Source of the DNA: Patagioenas fasciata
Lineage: Eukaryota > Chordata > Aves > Columbiformes > Columbidae
Direction of reading: 5' to 3'
NCBI RefSeq assembly: GCF_037038585.1
Contig: NC_092520.1
Coordinates: 120,560,001 to 120,624,000 of the forward strand
DNA: 64,000 bases
The notes under the pieces are model-generated. The model saw nothing but the letters and a program-made list of their open reading frames with translations, did no database searches and was not told the DNA's origin. Positions 35,247 to 47,124 of the stretch are shown here, in pieces (position 1 is the first letter of the stretch; every line of letters starts with the position of its first letter). The translations under genes were made by a program, and so were the position numbers.

Positions 35247-35295
35247 CTGGAACTGGGCATTGTATTAATTTTGGACTTTTTTCATGCTCAATCCA
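35247..35295 (-). CDS. Candidate internal coding exon (49 bp), protein unidentified
   Basis: On the minus strand an acceptor (CCTGAACTACTTTAAATCAG) precedes 49 bases that end at a strong donor TTCCAG|gtgagttt (gt at 35246-35245). One frame is open throughout: WIEHEKSPKLIQCPVP, leaving one G as the first base of the next codon. An in-frame TGA sits a few codons upstream of the acceptor. The phase (1) matches the start phase of the candidate exon at 5999-6111 on the same strand, which would give a junction codon GAA and an intron of about 29 kb. The family is not recognised. Support is only splice signals, an open frame and matching phase. Confidence 0.22.
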
Positions 35296-37732
35296 CTGAT
35301 TTAAAGTAGTTCAGGTACAGCTTTATTAGCATTCTATGAACTATTTTGTTGTGTAGCAGACTGCAAAAAAGAGCAGTCTGAAGGATGCATTAATAATCGT
35401 AAAGTTGATGGTGTAATTTGATAGTAAAAGGTGTTTTCAGCAGTGTTATTTGTGGTAATTATAATTAGAGGTAGCCATTTAGAGGTTCCAGCATGCGTTT
35501 TCTAAGAGCAGAAATGTTAACCCTAGCATCCTGGCCAGTTTCCAGTATAAGCAATTAACATTATTCCCACAGTAGTTAACAATCTCCTGTTGCTTCAATT
35601 AGATATGGTATTCTTCAGTTTCTCTCTGAGAGCTGTTGAGATGCATTACTGGTGCTGTCATCTGGTTGCTGTGTTCCAGTTGAGAAATCCCAGTATTTTA
35701 GTTATAAATGAAGTGTTCCCTGCTTGTAAAAGGCTTCTGTAGAGTAATCTCAGAGTACTATATAAATCAATAAACAACAGATGCACTTGATATTGTACAC
35801 TGACTTGAGGGCAGGAGCAAAAAAAAGAAAAGGAGGAATTGTACTGGTAGAAGGATAACACCAGGATATGAACAAAACATGCACACCTATCCCCATGCAG
35901 GGTATGCAGGGGAGGAAAAGGGCAAAGGCAGTAGCAGTGGGCTTGGTCCTGGAGGAGGAAAACAAATAAAGTCCAGAAAAACTGATTTAGCACTGAATCA
36001 ACCACACAGTACCCAAAGGGAGCTTACTCCAGCTAATTTTAGGCACGGAAATAAGGACAGTTCTTCCCCAGACTCCCTCTACAATGAGTGACAGAGAGAA
36101 GAGAGTTCTGAAAAGCAACATGACCAACACCAATTCCTTATGTTTCTATGAGATTCCTTAAATTGACTTATTTCTTGCATGGGTAGTTACGACCTTACTA
36201 CCACGTTTAAAAGTCCTTCATATCTGCAATTAGGTAGGATGTCCCTCAATTTCCAAAGAACTGTTCAAAGAAATCTTCCCCTAAGCTAAGCAGTTCTTTA
36301 ATAACCATCCTATATCCCATGGGTGTTTTACAGTAAAATAATAATGACTACATCCTAAGAGATCTCCACACAGACAGCTATTAGTTATAGCCAGGATAAG
36401 AATGAGTAGAAAGGACAGGGTGTTAGGGACAAAATGTCAACAAATATCTGTTTTGTCTAGGCAACTTGGATTATCCTACTGAATAACATGAACTCTTGTC
36501 CTCTATCCATCTTTCTTCCACTTTTCTACTTTTATTTTTTCTTAATATTTGAATTCCATACTTAGAAACAGCCAGTTGTAGGGTAGGATTATATGTAAAA
36601 GGAGGAGAAGAACACTATCAGCAATTCATCTGTGAGATCTAGTTTATTGCTGGGGGTGGTGGTAGGGGAATCATAAAGGGGCTTTTTTCATTTTCATAAA
36701 ATGTCATCCTGCTGCAGGAAAGCTACTGATGTGCTTATCAAACCATCCCCATCCTCACTATCTAATGCTTCCCTGGCTCTTTTCCTCTAATACTTCACAT
36801 CCCTGTTGGAGGGCTTTGAATATTATGGGTAGCTTCTCTTTCCTCCTACCCTCACAAAAGCCACCTGCTTAACTGTCCTTTTCTGAGTCAGAGTCGAAGG
36901 GTAAGAAACTGAGCTATAGGTGTAGGATCTTGAGCTTCATGTTGCTTTTTCTTCTTTCCAAAAATATTATGAGGGGACTTCTAAACCAGTGGGATTCAGT
37001 TGAGGTGCATTTGAAATTAATCTGGCATGAACCCTCCAGCCCATGAGGGAAAGTTCTTCCATGTGAACCTGGAGCCATTTGAACCTGGAGCCTCCAGACA
37101 GATCTATAGGGATACATTTTCACAAAACAGGCTTTTGTTGTCCTCACAAGACAGACAGTGCGATCCCAAAGCATAATTAGATGTCATTCTGAAATACAAA
37201 TTTTCCAAATTCAAACTCATTAGCTTAAGTTCTGTGCAGGAAAATCCCCTTTGTCACACTTTGTGTGTTTTGAAGACTTCCTCTATAATCATATTATGTT
37301 TAACTTCATGAAACTCCTTAGGACTCTTCAGCGAAATACAGACCAGGGTTTTGGAACCCAACAGACTATGCCAGCCAGTACTGTACTTTGTTGCTAGGGG
37401 GTCTCACTGTTAGTTGAGCCTTATATTTGCTTTCTACTTCAGATACTAGGCATGACCTGTTAAATACCCTTGTCTGATGATCCAGCTATAAGCCGTTATG
37501 CAACAATCCATTTACTATTATAAACCCATTTGAAAGAAAAACTGCTACAGAGGACAAGCATGATCCAGAGAAAGGAAGGTAAGTGATAGGAAGCAAAGCT
37601 CCTGTTTACTTGTATCTTTTAGTGAGGCAGAAAAGATGAAAATGGCTTGCATTGGAACTGCTTCCTCCTCTCCTGAGAGGAATAAATGAATCTTTGAAAT
37701 TTTTTCCCCTTCATTCCTATGGAAGTTATTCA

Positions 37733-37768
37733 GGACCTGAAAAAGGGCCTGAGAAAGGACCTGAGAAA
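37733..37768 (+). repeat. 12-bp tandem repeat, three copies
   Basis: Three successive near-identical 12-mers: GGACCTGAAAAA, GGGCCTGAGAAA, GGACCTGAGAAA, then a partial purine-rich continuation (gatggagaaaga). The unit length keeps frame, and a translation would give GPEK-like repeats, but the frame has no other coding support. Confidence 0.85.
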
Positions 37769-39415
37769 GATGGAGAAAGAAGAGCATACTGATTATAACA
37801 TATCCCAGAAGTCCATTTTTCTATTCATTCTAATATTTGTAACTTCAATACTTACAGAAAGATGAGCCCTTAGGCCCTGGTCAATAGAGTATTGAATGGT
37901 GTGGAATAAATGATAGATGACCCGTACAACTCCAAAGATAACTTCTCCAAATGGTCCCTAATCTGCACCCAGTAGGGAAAGGAGATTACTTAAAATTTAG
38001 ATAACGGTGAAGAAAAAAAAAAAAAGTGGATAAATCAGCTGGTGAAGAGCATGGGAAGGCAATATGGAGGTGAACTGTAAGAAACTAGCTGCCCGTCCTT
38101 TCTGTAGGACTGCAAAGTCCACAGGTGGTTACTGTGTCTGAAACTGGGCAGTCCGCTCTTCGGAAGAGCACAGGTCAGGTACTGATACTCCTTGACCTGA
38201 TAGAACTGTCTAGGTAGTAATCCATCTCCACCTCAAGGAAACAGAAGCAACAAGCATTCCTGGTGTAGTACCTGATGTTATCACAAGCAATGGTGGGTAA
38301 AAGCAGGATTTTGCATGATATTTTCTTTGGACTTGGCTGAAAGTTAAAACTTGGGATCAAGGGATACGGGTGACAATGAAGAAAAACATGATGTAGGTTT
38401 CATGAGGCTGAAGAAATGGGTGAGCTGTGTCATATTCAGACGTGTAGTTGTTCACAATTCCCTGTACAGTTAGGTAAAGAATACATAGGAAGGGTGTGCC
38501 TCTACTCCAGAAAACTTGTGTGGATTAGTGATAAATCAGAGCAGAGTTACTCCATTTGACAGCGAGTTAGAAGCACATTTAACACGAAAGAGAAAGCAGA
38601 ATAGGAAGCAATGCAATTGAAAAAAAATCCTTCTGTTTTGGAAAGGAAACAAAGGGTGTTCACGTTACCATGCAAGCATTCCACACACACAAAACTCCAG
38701 TAAATTGCAGATTTATTTCTGCAGGTCCCATGACTCAGGCCACAGCAGCCCTAGTGCCAGCTCTATATTACTGGATCACTTAGCAGAGCATCTCAAGCTG
38801 CAGGGATGTGGCTGGCTTGCAAAAGGTCACTGCCAAATTAGTGAGATCATGCAGCCTTGTCATTTTACGCCAGTACGAGCCAGAGTTGGGCCACTTGCTG
38901 CCCCACACTTTGTCTAGTCTGCTGCCCTGCAACCTCACACACTGTCAGAGATCTTCTGTTACAATGAATTTTGCAATGTCTGTATCATTCTGAGTGTGTT
39001 ATTGATCTTCAAATAAGATGGAGGGTCAGACAGGACTGTCTCAACTGGATCCTCTTCACCTGAACAATAGTCCTGAACAATACCTATGGCACCAGGAAGA
39101 TAAGACAGTTGACGGGACTTTATCAGGGGTGACCAGCTGTCTCTGTACCAGCATGTACCACTGATGTTTGGGGAAGTCCTAGCTAATTACTTTATGGGAC
39201 ACCCATTGGGGCTGCTGTTTATAACTCTCTGCAGAAATGAGGAGGAATCAGCAACAGTCTTTCTGCGTACTCTGTGTTTCTTGCTATGCATTTCCTTTTG
39301 TTCCAGGCTTTCTGCAGTCCTTCATATCCCATCCTCAGAAATAATAATCTCAACGTTGTTTAGGTACAGGCAGAGATTAGCAAGACCTGATGAAAAGGAA
39401 GTGCAAACCATGGGG

Positions 39416-39464
39416 AAAAAAAAAAAACAAACACAAAAACAAAAACAAACAAACAAACAAACAA
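39416..39464 (+). repeat. Poly-A / (CAAA)n simple repeat
   Basis: Twelve A followed by CAAACACAAAAACAAAAA and then about five (CAAA) units. This could be the remains of an A-rich tail that became a microsatellite, but no retroposon body was recognised to the left. Confidence 0.9.
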
Positions 39465-42400
39465 CTTTGCACCTGGAAAACATGAGGACAGAGAGCAGCA
39501 AGGGAGGAGTGGACACAGTTTAGCAGCTAGGACTAGAAATCCTGATAATCTTACAGTGCATCTTGCATCTCACCTCCATTACTCCAGTACATGGTCTGTG
39601 GCAGACTTGGTCTAGAAAATGCGTCTGGAGAGTATGGTTAAAGGTACGAGGGATATCAGGTACTGAAGATATAGGGGTTGACTTTCCAACGCTCAGTATT
39701 ACGCCTTCACCACCTGAAGTATCGCCCAGTGTCCATCCCACTTCACAACTATGGCATACAACAGCAAGAGTAGAAACCTCTGCTCTGAGCTATAAATAGC
39801 ATTCACCCAGAACACAATCCCATGGCCAACCAGGTAGCCCCTGCTTCCCCCAGTAAACTCTTATCACTGAGAACAGCCACCAGAGAACAGCCAGCCTCCA
39901 GGATGAGGTGCACACCTGGCCTTTGCTGTCTGGTTTCAACCACAGGTTTCTATGCTCCTCAAGCAAGAAAACGAAAGCAGACACTGTCCTCCCCCCAGCT
40001 GTGCTCCTCCCCTGGGCTATTTTAGGACGATTGCCACTAGCATCTCTCTGCTGCCTGGGCTAGCTCTGCACACAGATGTCTTTCTGCAAAGGTGTCACTG
40101 CCTCTGATTCACCACCTGGACACGCATGAGAGACAAACAGGGACAAGACACACCAGCTGCCTCTGAGTGCTTAGGGACAGTCAGGTTCCCAGCATGGGCA
40201 GAACTGGTCTCCAGACTCTGGACAGCTGGGCAGTAGGACATCTTAGCAGAGAAGCCCATCCATCTCAGGGCCGGTACCGGGGGCAATACAGCACCATGCT
40301 GAGCTGTAGTGCCACTGTGTGACCTATGATACATGAACTGAGTCTGGATGAATGCCTGGTGAGGATCAGGAAGTGTTAGGTATAGTCTCAGTCTAGTTTC
40401 ACTTCATCAAAGCCTTTTCCTCATCAAACTATCATCGTTGTTGTGCCTGTATGTGTATGCACACATTTTAGGACTTTCCTGTGGACACCTGGTAACTAAG
40501 GAGACACGCAAACAAATCTTGCCTTGTCTCCCTTGAGGCTCTGATCCTTATCCTTGGATTTTCCTTTTTTGGCAGATCCCATAGACTGGCTCGGTTCCTG
40601 AACCACTGCTGAAGTCAGGAACCAGCCCCTCCTCATCTTTCAGGTTGCAGTCAGGCTTGTTGCAGCACAGGCAAGCTTTCCCTGTCTTGCTGCCAGACTG
40701 GCCACTGACAACTTCAGCCCTCTTGTAGGTCCTCTAACGAGAGGTAGACTTGCCTGTGTGCCATTTTCTCATTGCCCCTGCTGAAGCATTTCTGCAGCAA
40801 GTGTTCAGAAAGTGGCAAAACAGCCCTCCTACCCAGAGCCCTGGCAGGACTAACAATAATACCTCTATCTCTATCCAGTCTGGACTTGGGCAAGGCTGGA
40901 TCAGGAAGACAAGAATGTTGTATATATGGCATGGGATGGCTTGTGTTGGTAACAAGGTGCTGTTGCACTAGGTAGTTTGGAAAATCCAAAGTCTTTCAGT
41001 GGTGCAGAAGTCTAATACAAGACACAATGTCTCATTCAAAGAAAGGCAACCAAGGAAAGATGTGTTGCAGACATCAGCTGCAAAGCAAAGTTCAGTGCAG
41101 AAGCTGTAGCCAACAAAAGCCCAGTGGAGGCAAACAGCAAAAAGAAAGTGAAAGCACAGGACTCAAAACCTGCAACAGCTGGAGGGTATGATCTGGTCTG
41201 GCAATAAGCAGGAGCAAGAAAGAATGGCAAACGCTGTTGCAATAACTGTGGCTGTTTGGATTTGGATGAGTAATACTTCTCCAGTATAAAGTCTACTAAC
41301 AGAAAATCAATGCATCAAAACACTTTGAACACCTTTGAAACTGGTAGAATGAATATATACACAATTGGCATTTTTTATTGTAGTTTTGAGGCATTTTTGA
41401 CTGAGTACTAGATGTGCTTGGGTTTAAACGCATCATCAAACCACATCCTCACACTGTTGAAATATTTATATGTACATAGATAAGTATGTACACATATATA
41501 AACCAGGAGCCATCTCCACCTCAGAAGTCAGTGGCCTCTGAAACCAGATACTGCAGCTGCCTAGTAATGCCTGGTAATTGTCATCAGTAGATAGAAATAT
41601 CCTCTCCTAGAAAAACAAGAAAACCTACACTCTGCAAGGAAAAAAAGCCCTACTGTGTATATCAGTTTGAAAGGGTAGGGTTTTTTTCCTAAAAGCTTTG
41701 AAGGCTACAATAGAATATCTAGAAGTCTTATTAGAAGGCCCTAGATAGATGATTTTCAACTAGTTATTTAAGGGAATGTGAAGAGCACTAGCAATTATGT
41801 TGATGGAGAACCAAAAACAACTTTCTGTAGTCTGGAAGTCAACTTTGAATTGCAGAAACAGGCAGATACACCAGGAAGAAAGCAAGCATTTGATTTTATC
41901 TCGATTGTATGCATCCTATTTTGACAGTTTTCAAGACTGTTTGGGGAAAAGATTGATTTTATCTACCTGGATTCTCTGCCTCAATGTAGATGTGGCATCT
42001 ATTTTTGCATTGACAGACACTTTTTTGTCTCATTTCTGCCTCTTGCTCTGATCCTGATAAGTAATAGGTGCATTACGCTCTGAGTTTAAGCTCATGCCAT
42101 TCTAGACTAAAGAAAACAAGAACAGGTGGAGTCTCTGTGGGGGGGCTACTAAAGACGACTGGGGGAGTACAAGGGCATAAAGATGGCCATTTCTCTATAA
42201 TGAAAGTTTTCAAGTTTGATTTGTGGCCACTTAAATGTTTTCAGGTAGGAGGTTTCAGAGCCCTATAGATTGATCATAAGCATACTGACAGTAGGCTGGC
42301 TTAGTCTGCTTTGACAGATCCTCTAAGCAGCAGCTTGCAGGTTCACAGAGATACCTTGATTGCAGAGGAAAAACTTCTTCTTTAAAACATGGTTTTGTTA

Positions 42401-45400
42401 TGTCTAAGTGGGACAACCTAGGACAGATGTTCATACACTGAGTCCGGTTCAAGTCACAACATGCCCTATTACAACACAGCTGGGTTAGCTGCAAGACTGA
42501 AAGTTGAGTGGTGGTGACTCCCCCTGACAGACTTGCCTGCTGCATAGCTTGAAGTTTAATTTGGCTCAAGGAAAGATCTTTTGCATGTAGATAGGATGAA
42601 GCTTGGGTCAGACTCACAACTAAAATGAAAACCTGGTTCTTGGCAAGAACTACTTTTTAAGGCTGATACTGTCATTACCTACTCTTCTGTTACACATTTT
42701 CTTTTACCAGGAATCTACTGAAAGGTTGAGGTGAATTTTTTCTAGGTCCCTTTGACATCAGAGATTGTGGTTTCATATAGCTTGTGTTTCTCTTCTGTTC
42801 TGGTGATGGACGGCAATCTGATTTCTATGTCACTTTTTCAGTGAATCTGAGAAAATTATGCATTCCCCAAGTAATTCAGTTGAACGGATCATGACCCTAA
42901 ATTTATTCATTAGCTTAAATTGTCAACAATTTTCTATAGCAATTGATTCCTTGACCTGCAAGTGGTCAAAAACTGTCAGCATACACAACGTGAGGTTAAC
43001 GCTTACTGAATTACAGTAGTTATGCTTCCAGAGGGTTTCTTCTTCCTCCTGTGGAGAAGGTGTCCACTGGTTTGAGAGACTTCCTACAGCTTACAATCAA
43101 CTTCAGCTGTAACAAGGTCATTCTGCCTCAAAATGGGAAAAACAGTGGAACTCAGAGTGTTCTCCAAACAGACAGACTGTTTTAAAGTCTAAGTTACCCT
43201 TAGTTCTTATAAAAACATCACAATGGGAGCTGTGAGTCTGAAGTCTAACTTCAAGATGGTGACAAAACAGAAAACAATTTTGTTCTACCGGAACATGAAT
43301 TCACTAGTACTTTGCATGTAAGGGTGTCAGCAGGTCAACAGCTGATGAGACTATCCCAAAATTTTTCAAGACATTTGGTAACTGACCACCTTATTTAGAC
43401 AGGAGAGCTGCTGGACAAAAAATTCCTTTGTTTTGAAATTGATGCATCCTCTTCTTTCCAATCTCACATTCATACCCATGTCAGAAAAGTGAAAATGAGA
43501 CTTTGTGAGTGTAAGGAACCACAACAAGACCAACGGAACAGTGGTCTCCTTTTGAAGGCCTTCTAAATACAAAACGATACTTCTGGACATTTTTCTGTAG
43601 TCCAAGTTAGTTTTGACGTGGCTAATTTTACTGGCACCATCCACCTGATTGCCACAACCTGCTGGGAAGCTGTGTTCATCCTCTTCTGCCTATCCTCTGA
43701 AATTTCTCTGCTCTCTGAAGTACAACACTGGTGCAGAAAGGGCATGAATACAATAGTGGGTGCTTTTTATGCAGCTCAAGTCAGTTGTTCCTCAGGCTAT
43801 GGAACCACTTCGTATATGGCAATAATAAGCTGAAAACATTACATGTACTCTGACAGCTGTAAAACCACATTTCAGAGATACAAAATTTTCGTAATTCATA
43901 TATATTTTCCCTCCTCCTACATACACACATCTTGCCTTTCGGTAGCAAAACGGGGCCTGCAGTCTGTTTAAAAGTATTGTTCACTAATGCTCTGTGACAG
44001 GATAACATATGACACATATTCAGTAAGTACACATATATCCACCCCCCTGGCACAGAGCAAATCAGGATTCTCAGGCAGGGATGAGGTTAAATTACTTTAA
44101 TGGAAAAGGGAAAAACAACTAAAAGAGAACTAATCTAAAGTGATGGTTTGTCTCTTGCACAGTGAGAGGGATATTTAATTGCTGCACACAAAACTGCATG
44201 CTTTTCTGATCCAGTAAAAGGAATAACTTCCTTCTGAACAGAAAAACTCAGAAGTCCTTCCCCAGGCAAGAGTCCCACTGGAGCAGACAGTTGCAAAGGG
44301 AAGATTTGTTCCTTATTGAATAAGGTGAATAACCCACCTAATTTTCTAAGGGAAGCATACATTAATCAAACCTGTCCCCCAACACTTCATTGTTCTCTTA
44401 AATTTCTAGAAATGTTGATGCTTTGGCATCATGTCATAGCAGGGCATAAAGATATGAAGATTTCTGAGCAACGTTCATGCCGAATGTTGGAAATAAGAGA
44501 GCGTTATAAAACACCCACATCACTGATAATGACTCCGCTGTACTTTTAAAGAAGGCATCTACCCATACTGTTTCAGTTCTGACTAGAATGTTAGTGTATC
44601 GATAGACAATAAGAGAATATACATAGTCTCAAGAAAAAAGCCCTGCTTTGCACATAACATCTGCTTGCCCCAAACATTTTTGATTTGCTGATCAAATGGA
44701 TTGAGTTGCTCATATGCCTGCCTTGAGGGCAGTGCTTGTTTAAGGACATCGCTTGAGTAAAATCTTACGATGCAACCCAGTGCAAAGGTAAATATGTAGA
44801 ACTACATGATTCTCTTCAAATTAAGTTTTCCGAACAAGTAAATATGTAGTTGATCTCACACAGTCTCACTATGGTCTCCTATGGCTGAGAGTCAAGCAAA
44901 CCTTCATAAAATTAAGTTTCCACAGTTACAGCCATAAAAAGAATATACAGAGAAAGGAATTAGCTTCCTTGATCCTACATAACAAGAGAGGAGCAGCTGA
45001 AGATTACCAGGGCAAAACTGATAACCAGAGAACAGTTAGCTAAGCTGATCCTTGAGAATCAATGAGTGGCACCAACCACCCACACAGAGTTCAACATGTA
45101 GAAATATATGTGCCACAAATATCAGGGAAACACTAAGTTTAATGTCCTTCTTGAGTACATGATAACTGACAAAGTGTGGGGACTCAAGTTGTCCTGGGAG
45201 GCCTAAGCATTTTACATAATATGATCAGAGATGCATGGTTCATCTGGGCTATGCTAAGCCATAAAATTATATTTTAAGAATTAATTTCAGGTCTTCTTCA
45301 TTTCCACCTGAGATAGAGCATTAAGAGGAACACTTTTCTATCACATTTCTGGATGCATTAGAAGTCTGAAATGTGAAAATTTGCACTACTTAGCTTGTAA

Positions 45401-45531
45401 GTACCTGATCATTAGAACAGATGGATATTGCAGGGGCAGTCATCTAGATGAAGCTGCTGGCAGAGAAGGAAAAGGAGGCTGTATCAGAAATTCTCTCTGT
45501 CATTTTCCCACTGGAAGGGTGTTTCAAAGTA

Positions 45532-45613
45532 GGTTTGGTTTGGTTTGGTTTGGTTTGGTTTGGTTTGGTTTGGTTTGGTTTGGTTTGGTTTGGTTTGGTT
45601 TGGTTTGGTTTTT
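45532..45613 (+). repeat. (GGTTT)n satellite, about 16 units
   Basis: About 82 bases of nearly perfect GGTTT pentamer. Since five bases are not a multiple of three, each frame cycles through a five-residue repeat (FGLVW), which explains two overlapping ORFs there (45381-45626 and 45448-45801) without any gene. G-runs are only two long, so only weak quadruplex potential is expected. Likely length-polymorphic. Confidence 0.97.
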
Positions 45614-45619
45614 CTGTCA

Positions 45620-46680
45620 TGAATGAATGGCCATTTGCCCAGATGCTTTGTCCTTCAACACAGGTAGAACACTACGTTTCTCCCAGTCCCAGGACTCTAT
45701 GTCTGCTTGTTCATCCTCAGATGCTCAGGTCACACTATCACCCAGTCATCAGGTTTCCCATAGATCTAATCAAAAGAAATCTGGGATATTCTCCCCTGTA
45801 ATAGCCACAGAGGACAGGAATTTTATTACAGTGGCCAGGGAATTGCAGAACTGCTTTTAGGAGCTCTACATTTGCTGTAAAAGTATTACAAGATAAAGCC
45901 GCATATGACTTGTTACCATAAGGGATTAGAACTTCCATTAAATTATCCACTAATTTAATCCAACCACTTGGACTGAATGCTAGGACTCTGTTTGCACATC
46001 TGGGGTGGACCCAGCTGTAGGATTTGATTTTCATCCAGAGTTGAAGGGCCTGGGTTAGCACCATGGGTGGGCTTAGTTTTGCCCACAACAACAAAACACA
46101 TGGCTTCCAGTTGTCTGCAGCAGGGACTGAATGAAAGGCTCATTTTGAAAAGTAAACACACAAAAAATCTCATCACAAAGTCAGAAGTAATAGGTGTGGG
46201 AAAGGAGAGAGCAGTGATGACCCTCTCCCTGCAGCACGTTGGTGCCCCTCAGGGACGGCAACCCGGGAGCAAGGATCCCTTTGTTCCCATCTCTGGGATG
46301 GGCTGGCTCCCATCTAATTCCCACCTAACATGCTGCTTTTCTGGATGCTTGTGGCCAGGCAGGGGCTACCCCAGTTCTGGGGTTTGGAGAGGGGTCTGAA
46401 TGGTGCCCCTTGTGCCCGTTCACCATGGGCTCATTTTATAAGCAATGGGCAGTTTAGTTTATGGGTTAGCAGAGTCTACAGAGGGCTGAATCGCACCTCA
46501 AAGGTATTTTTCTATCACTGTGGGCCTTATAGGTCACATGCAATGTCTGTCTGCTCACACAAAAACAACAGTGCAGTCCAGCCCAGCCCTGGTTGTGGAC
46601 TTCCTGTTTTGCATGTAAGTGACACTAGTCTCACCAATAAAATCTTGCCAATAATGCACTGAATACTTCTCTCCCCATCA
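45620..46680. other. Unique sequence between satellite and CR1
   Basis: A minus-strand frame at 45738-46094 (118 codons) and plus-strand frames at 46067-46399 and 46330-46662 are open but show no recognisable family. The patch 46200-46400 is GC-richer. A donor-like CAT|gtaagtga at 46616 lacks a convincing exon. Confidence 0.4.
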
Positions 46681-46685
46681 CTAAG

Positions 46686-47122
46686 TTCAGAAAAGGGCAA
46701 CGAAGCTGGTGAGGGGTCTGGAGCACAAGTCTGATGAGGAGCAGCTGAGGGAACTGGGGCTGTTCAGCCTGGAGAAAAGGAGGCTGAGGGGAGACCTTAT
46801 CGCTCCCTGCAACCACCTGAAAGGAGGTTGTAGCATGGAGGGGGTTGGTCTCTTCTCCCAAGTAACAAGAGACAGGAGAAGAGAAAATGGCCTCAAGTTG
46901 CCTCAGTGGAGTTTTAGATTGGATATTAGGGAAAATTTCTTCACTGAAGGGTTGTCAGGCACTGGAGCCAGCTGCCCAGGGAAGTGGTTAAGTCACTGTC
47001 TCTGAAAATGTTTAAAAGACATGTAGAGGAGGTTCTTAGGGACACGGTTTAGTGCCAGAGTTAGGTTAACTGTTGGATTCCATGATCTTGAGGGTCTCTT
47101 CCAACCAAAATGATTCTATGAT
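46686..47122 (+). mobile_element. CR1: CR1 LINE 3' end fragment
   Basis: Follows the C-terminal ORF2 and 3' UTR of CR1 in order. It starts at cagaaaagggcaacgaagct and runs through the [15 protein letters not shown] coding segment and a remnant of [14 protein letters not shown]. It then enters the 3' UTR and ends at ttccaaccaaaatgattcta tgat (47099-47122), the classic CR1 terminus with a single ATTCTATGAT unit. Better preserved than the copies at 225-900 and 6678-6792, so probably younger. About 437 bases, 5'-truncated, inactive. Opposite orientation to the copy at 30607-31640. Confidence 0.95.
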
Positions 47123-47124
47123 CA

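Larger units (their letters stand above)
35300..45530. other. Unique non-coding sequence, no gene recognised
   Basis: About 10 kb without a recognised repeat family or convincing gene. It holds a 12-bp tandem repeat (37733-37768), an A/AAAC tract (39416-39464), an A run at about 38013-38025, and an AT/GT-rich patch near 41460-41500. A plus-strand donor AAG|gtaagtga at about 37580 is strong, but no matching acceptor with a good pyrimidine tract was found. Open frames reach about 120 codons on either strand without domains. Confidence 0.45.

Noticed and set aside
45381..45801. ORFs with a perfect FGLVW repeat
   Set aside because: They are the direct translation of the (GGTTT)n satellite.
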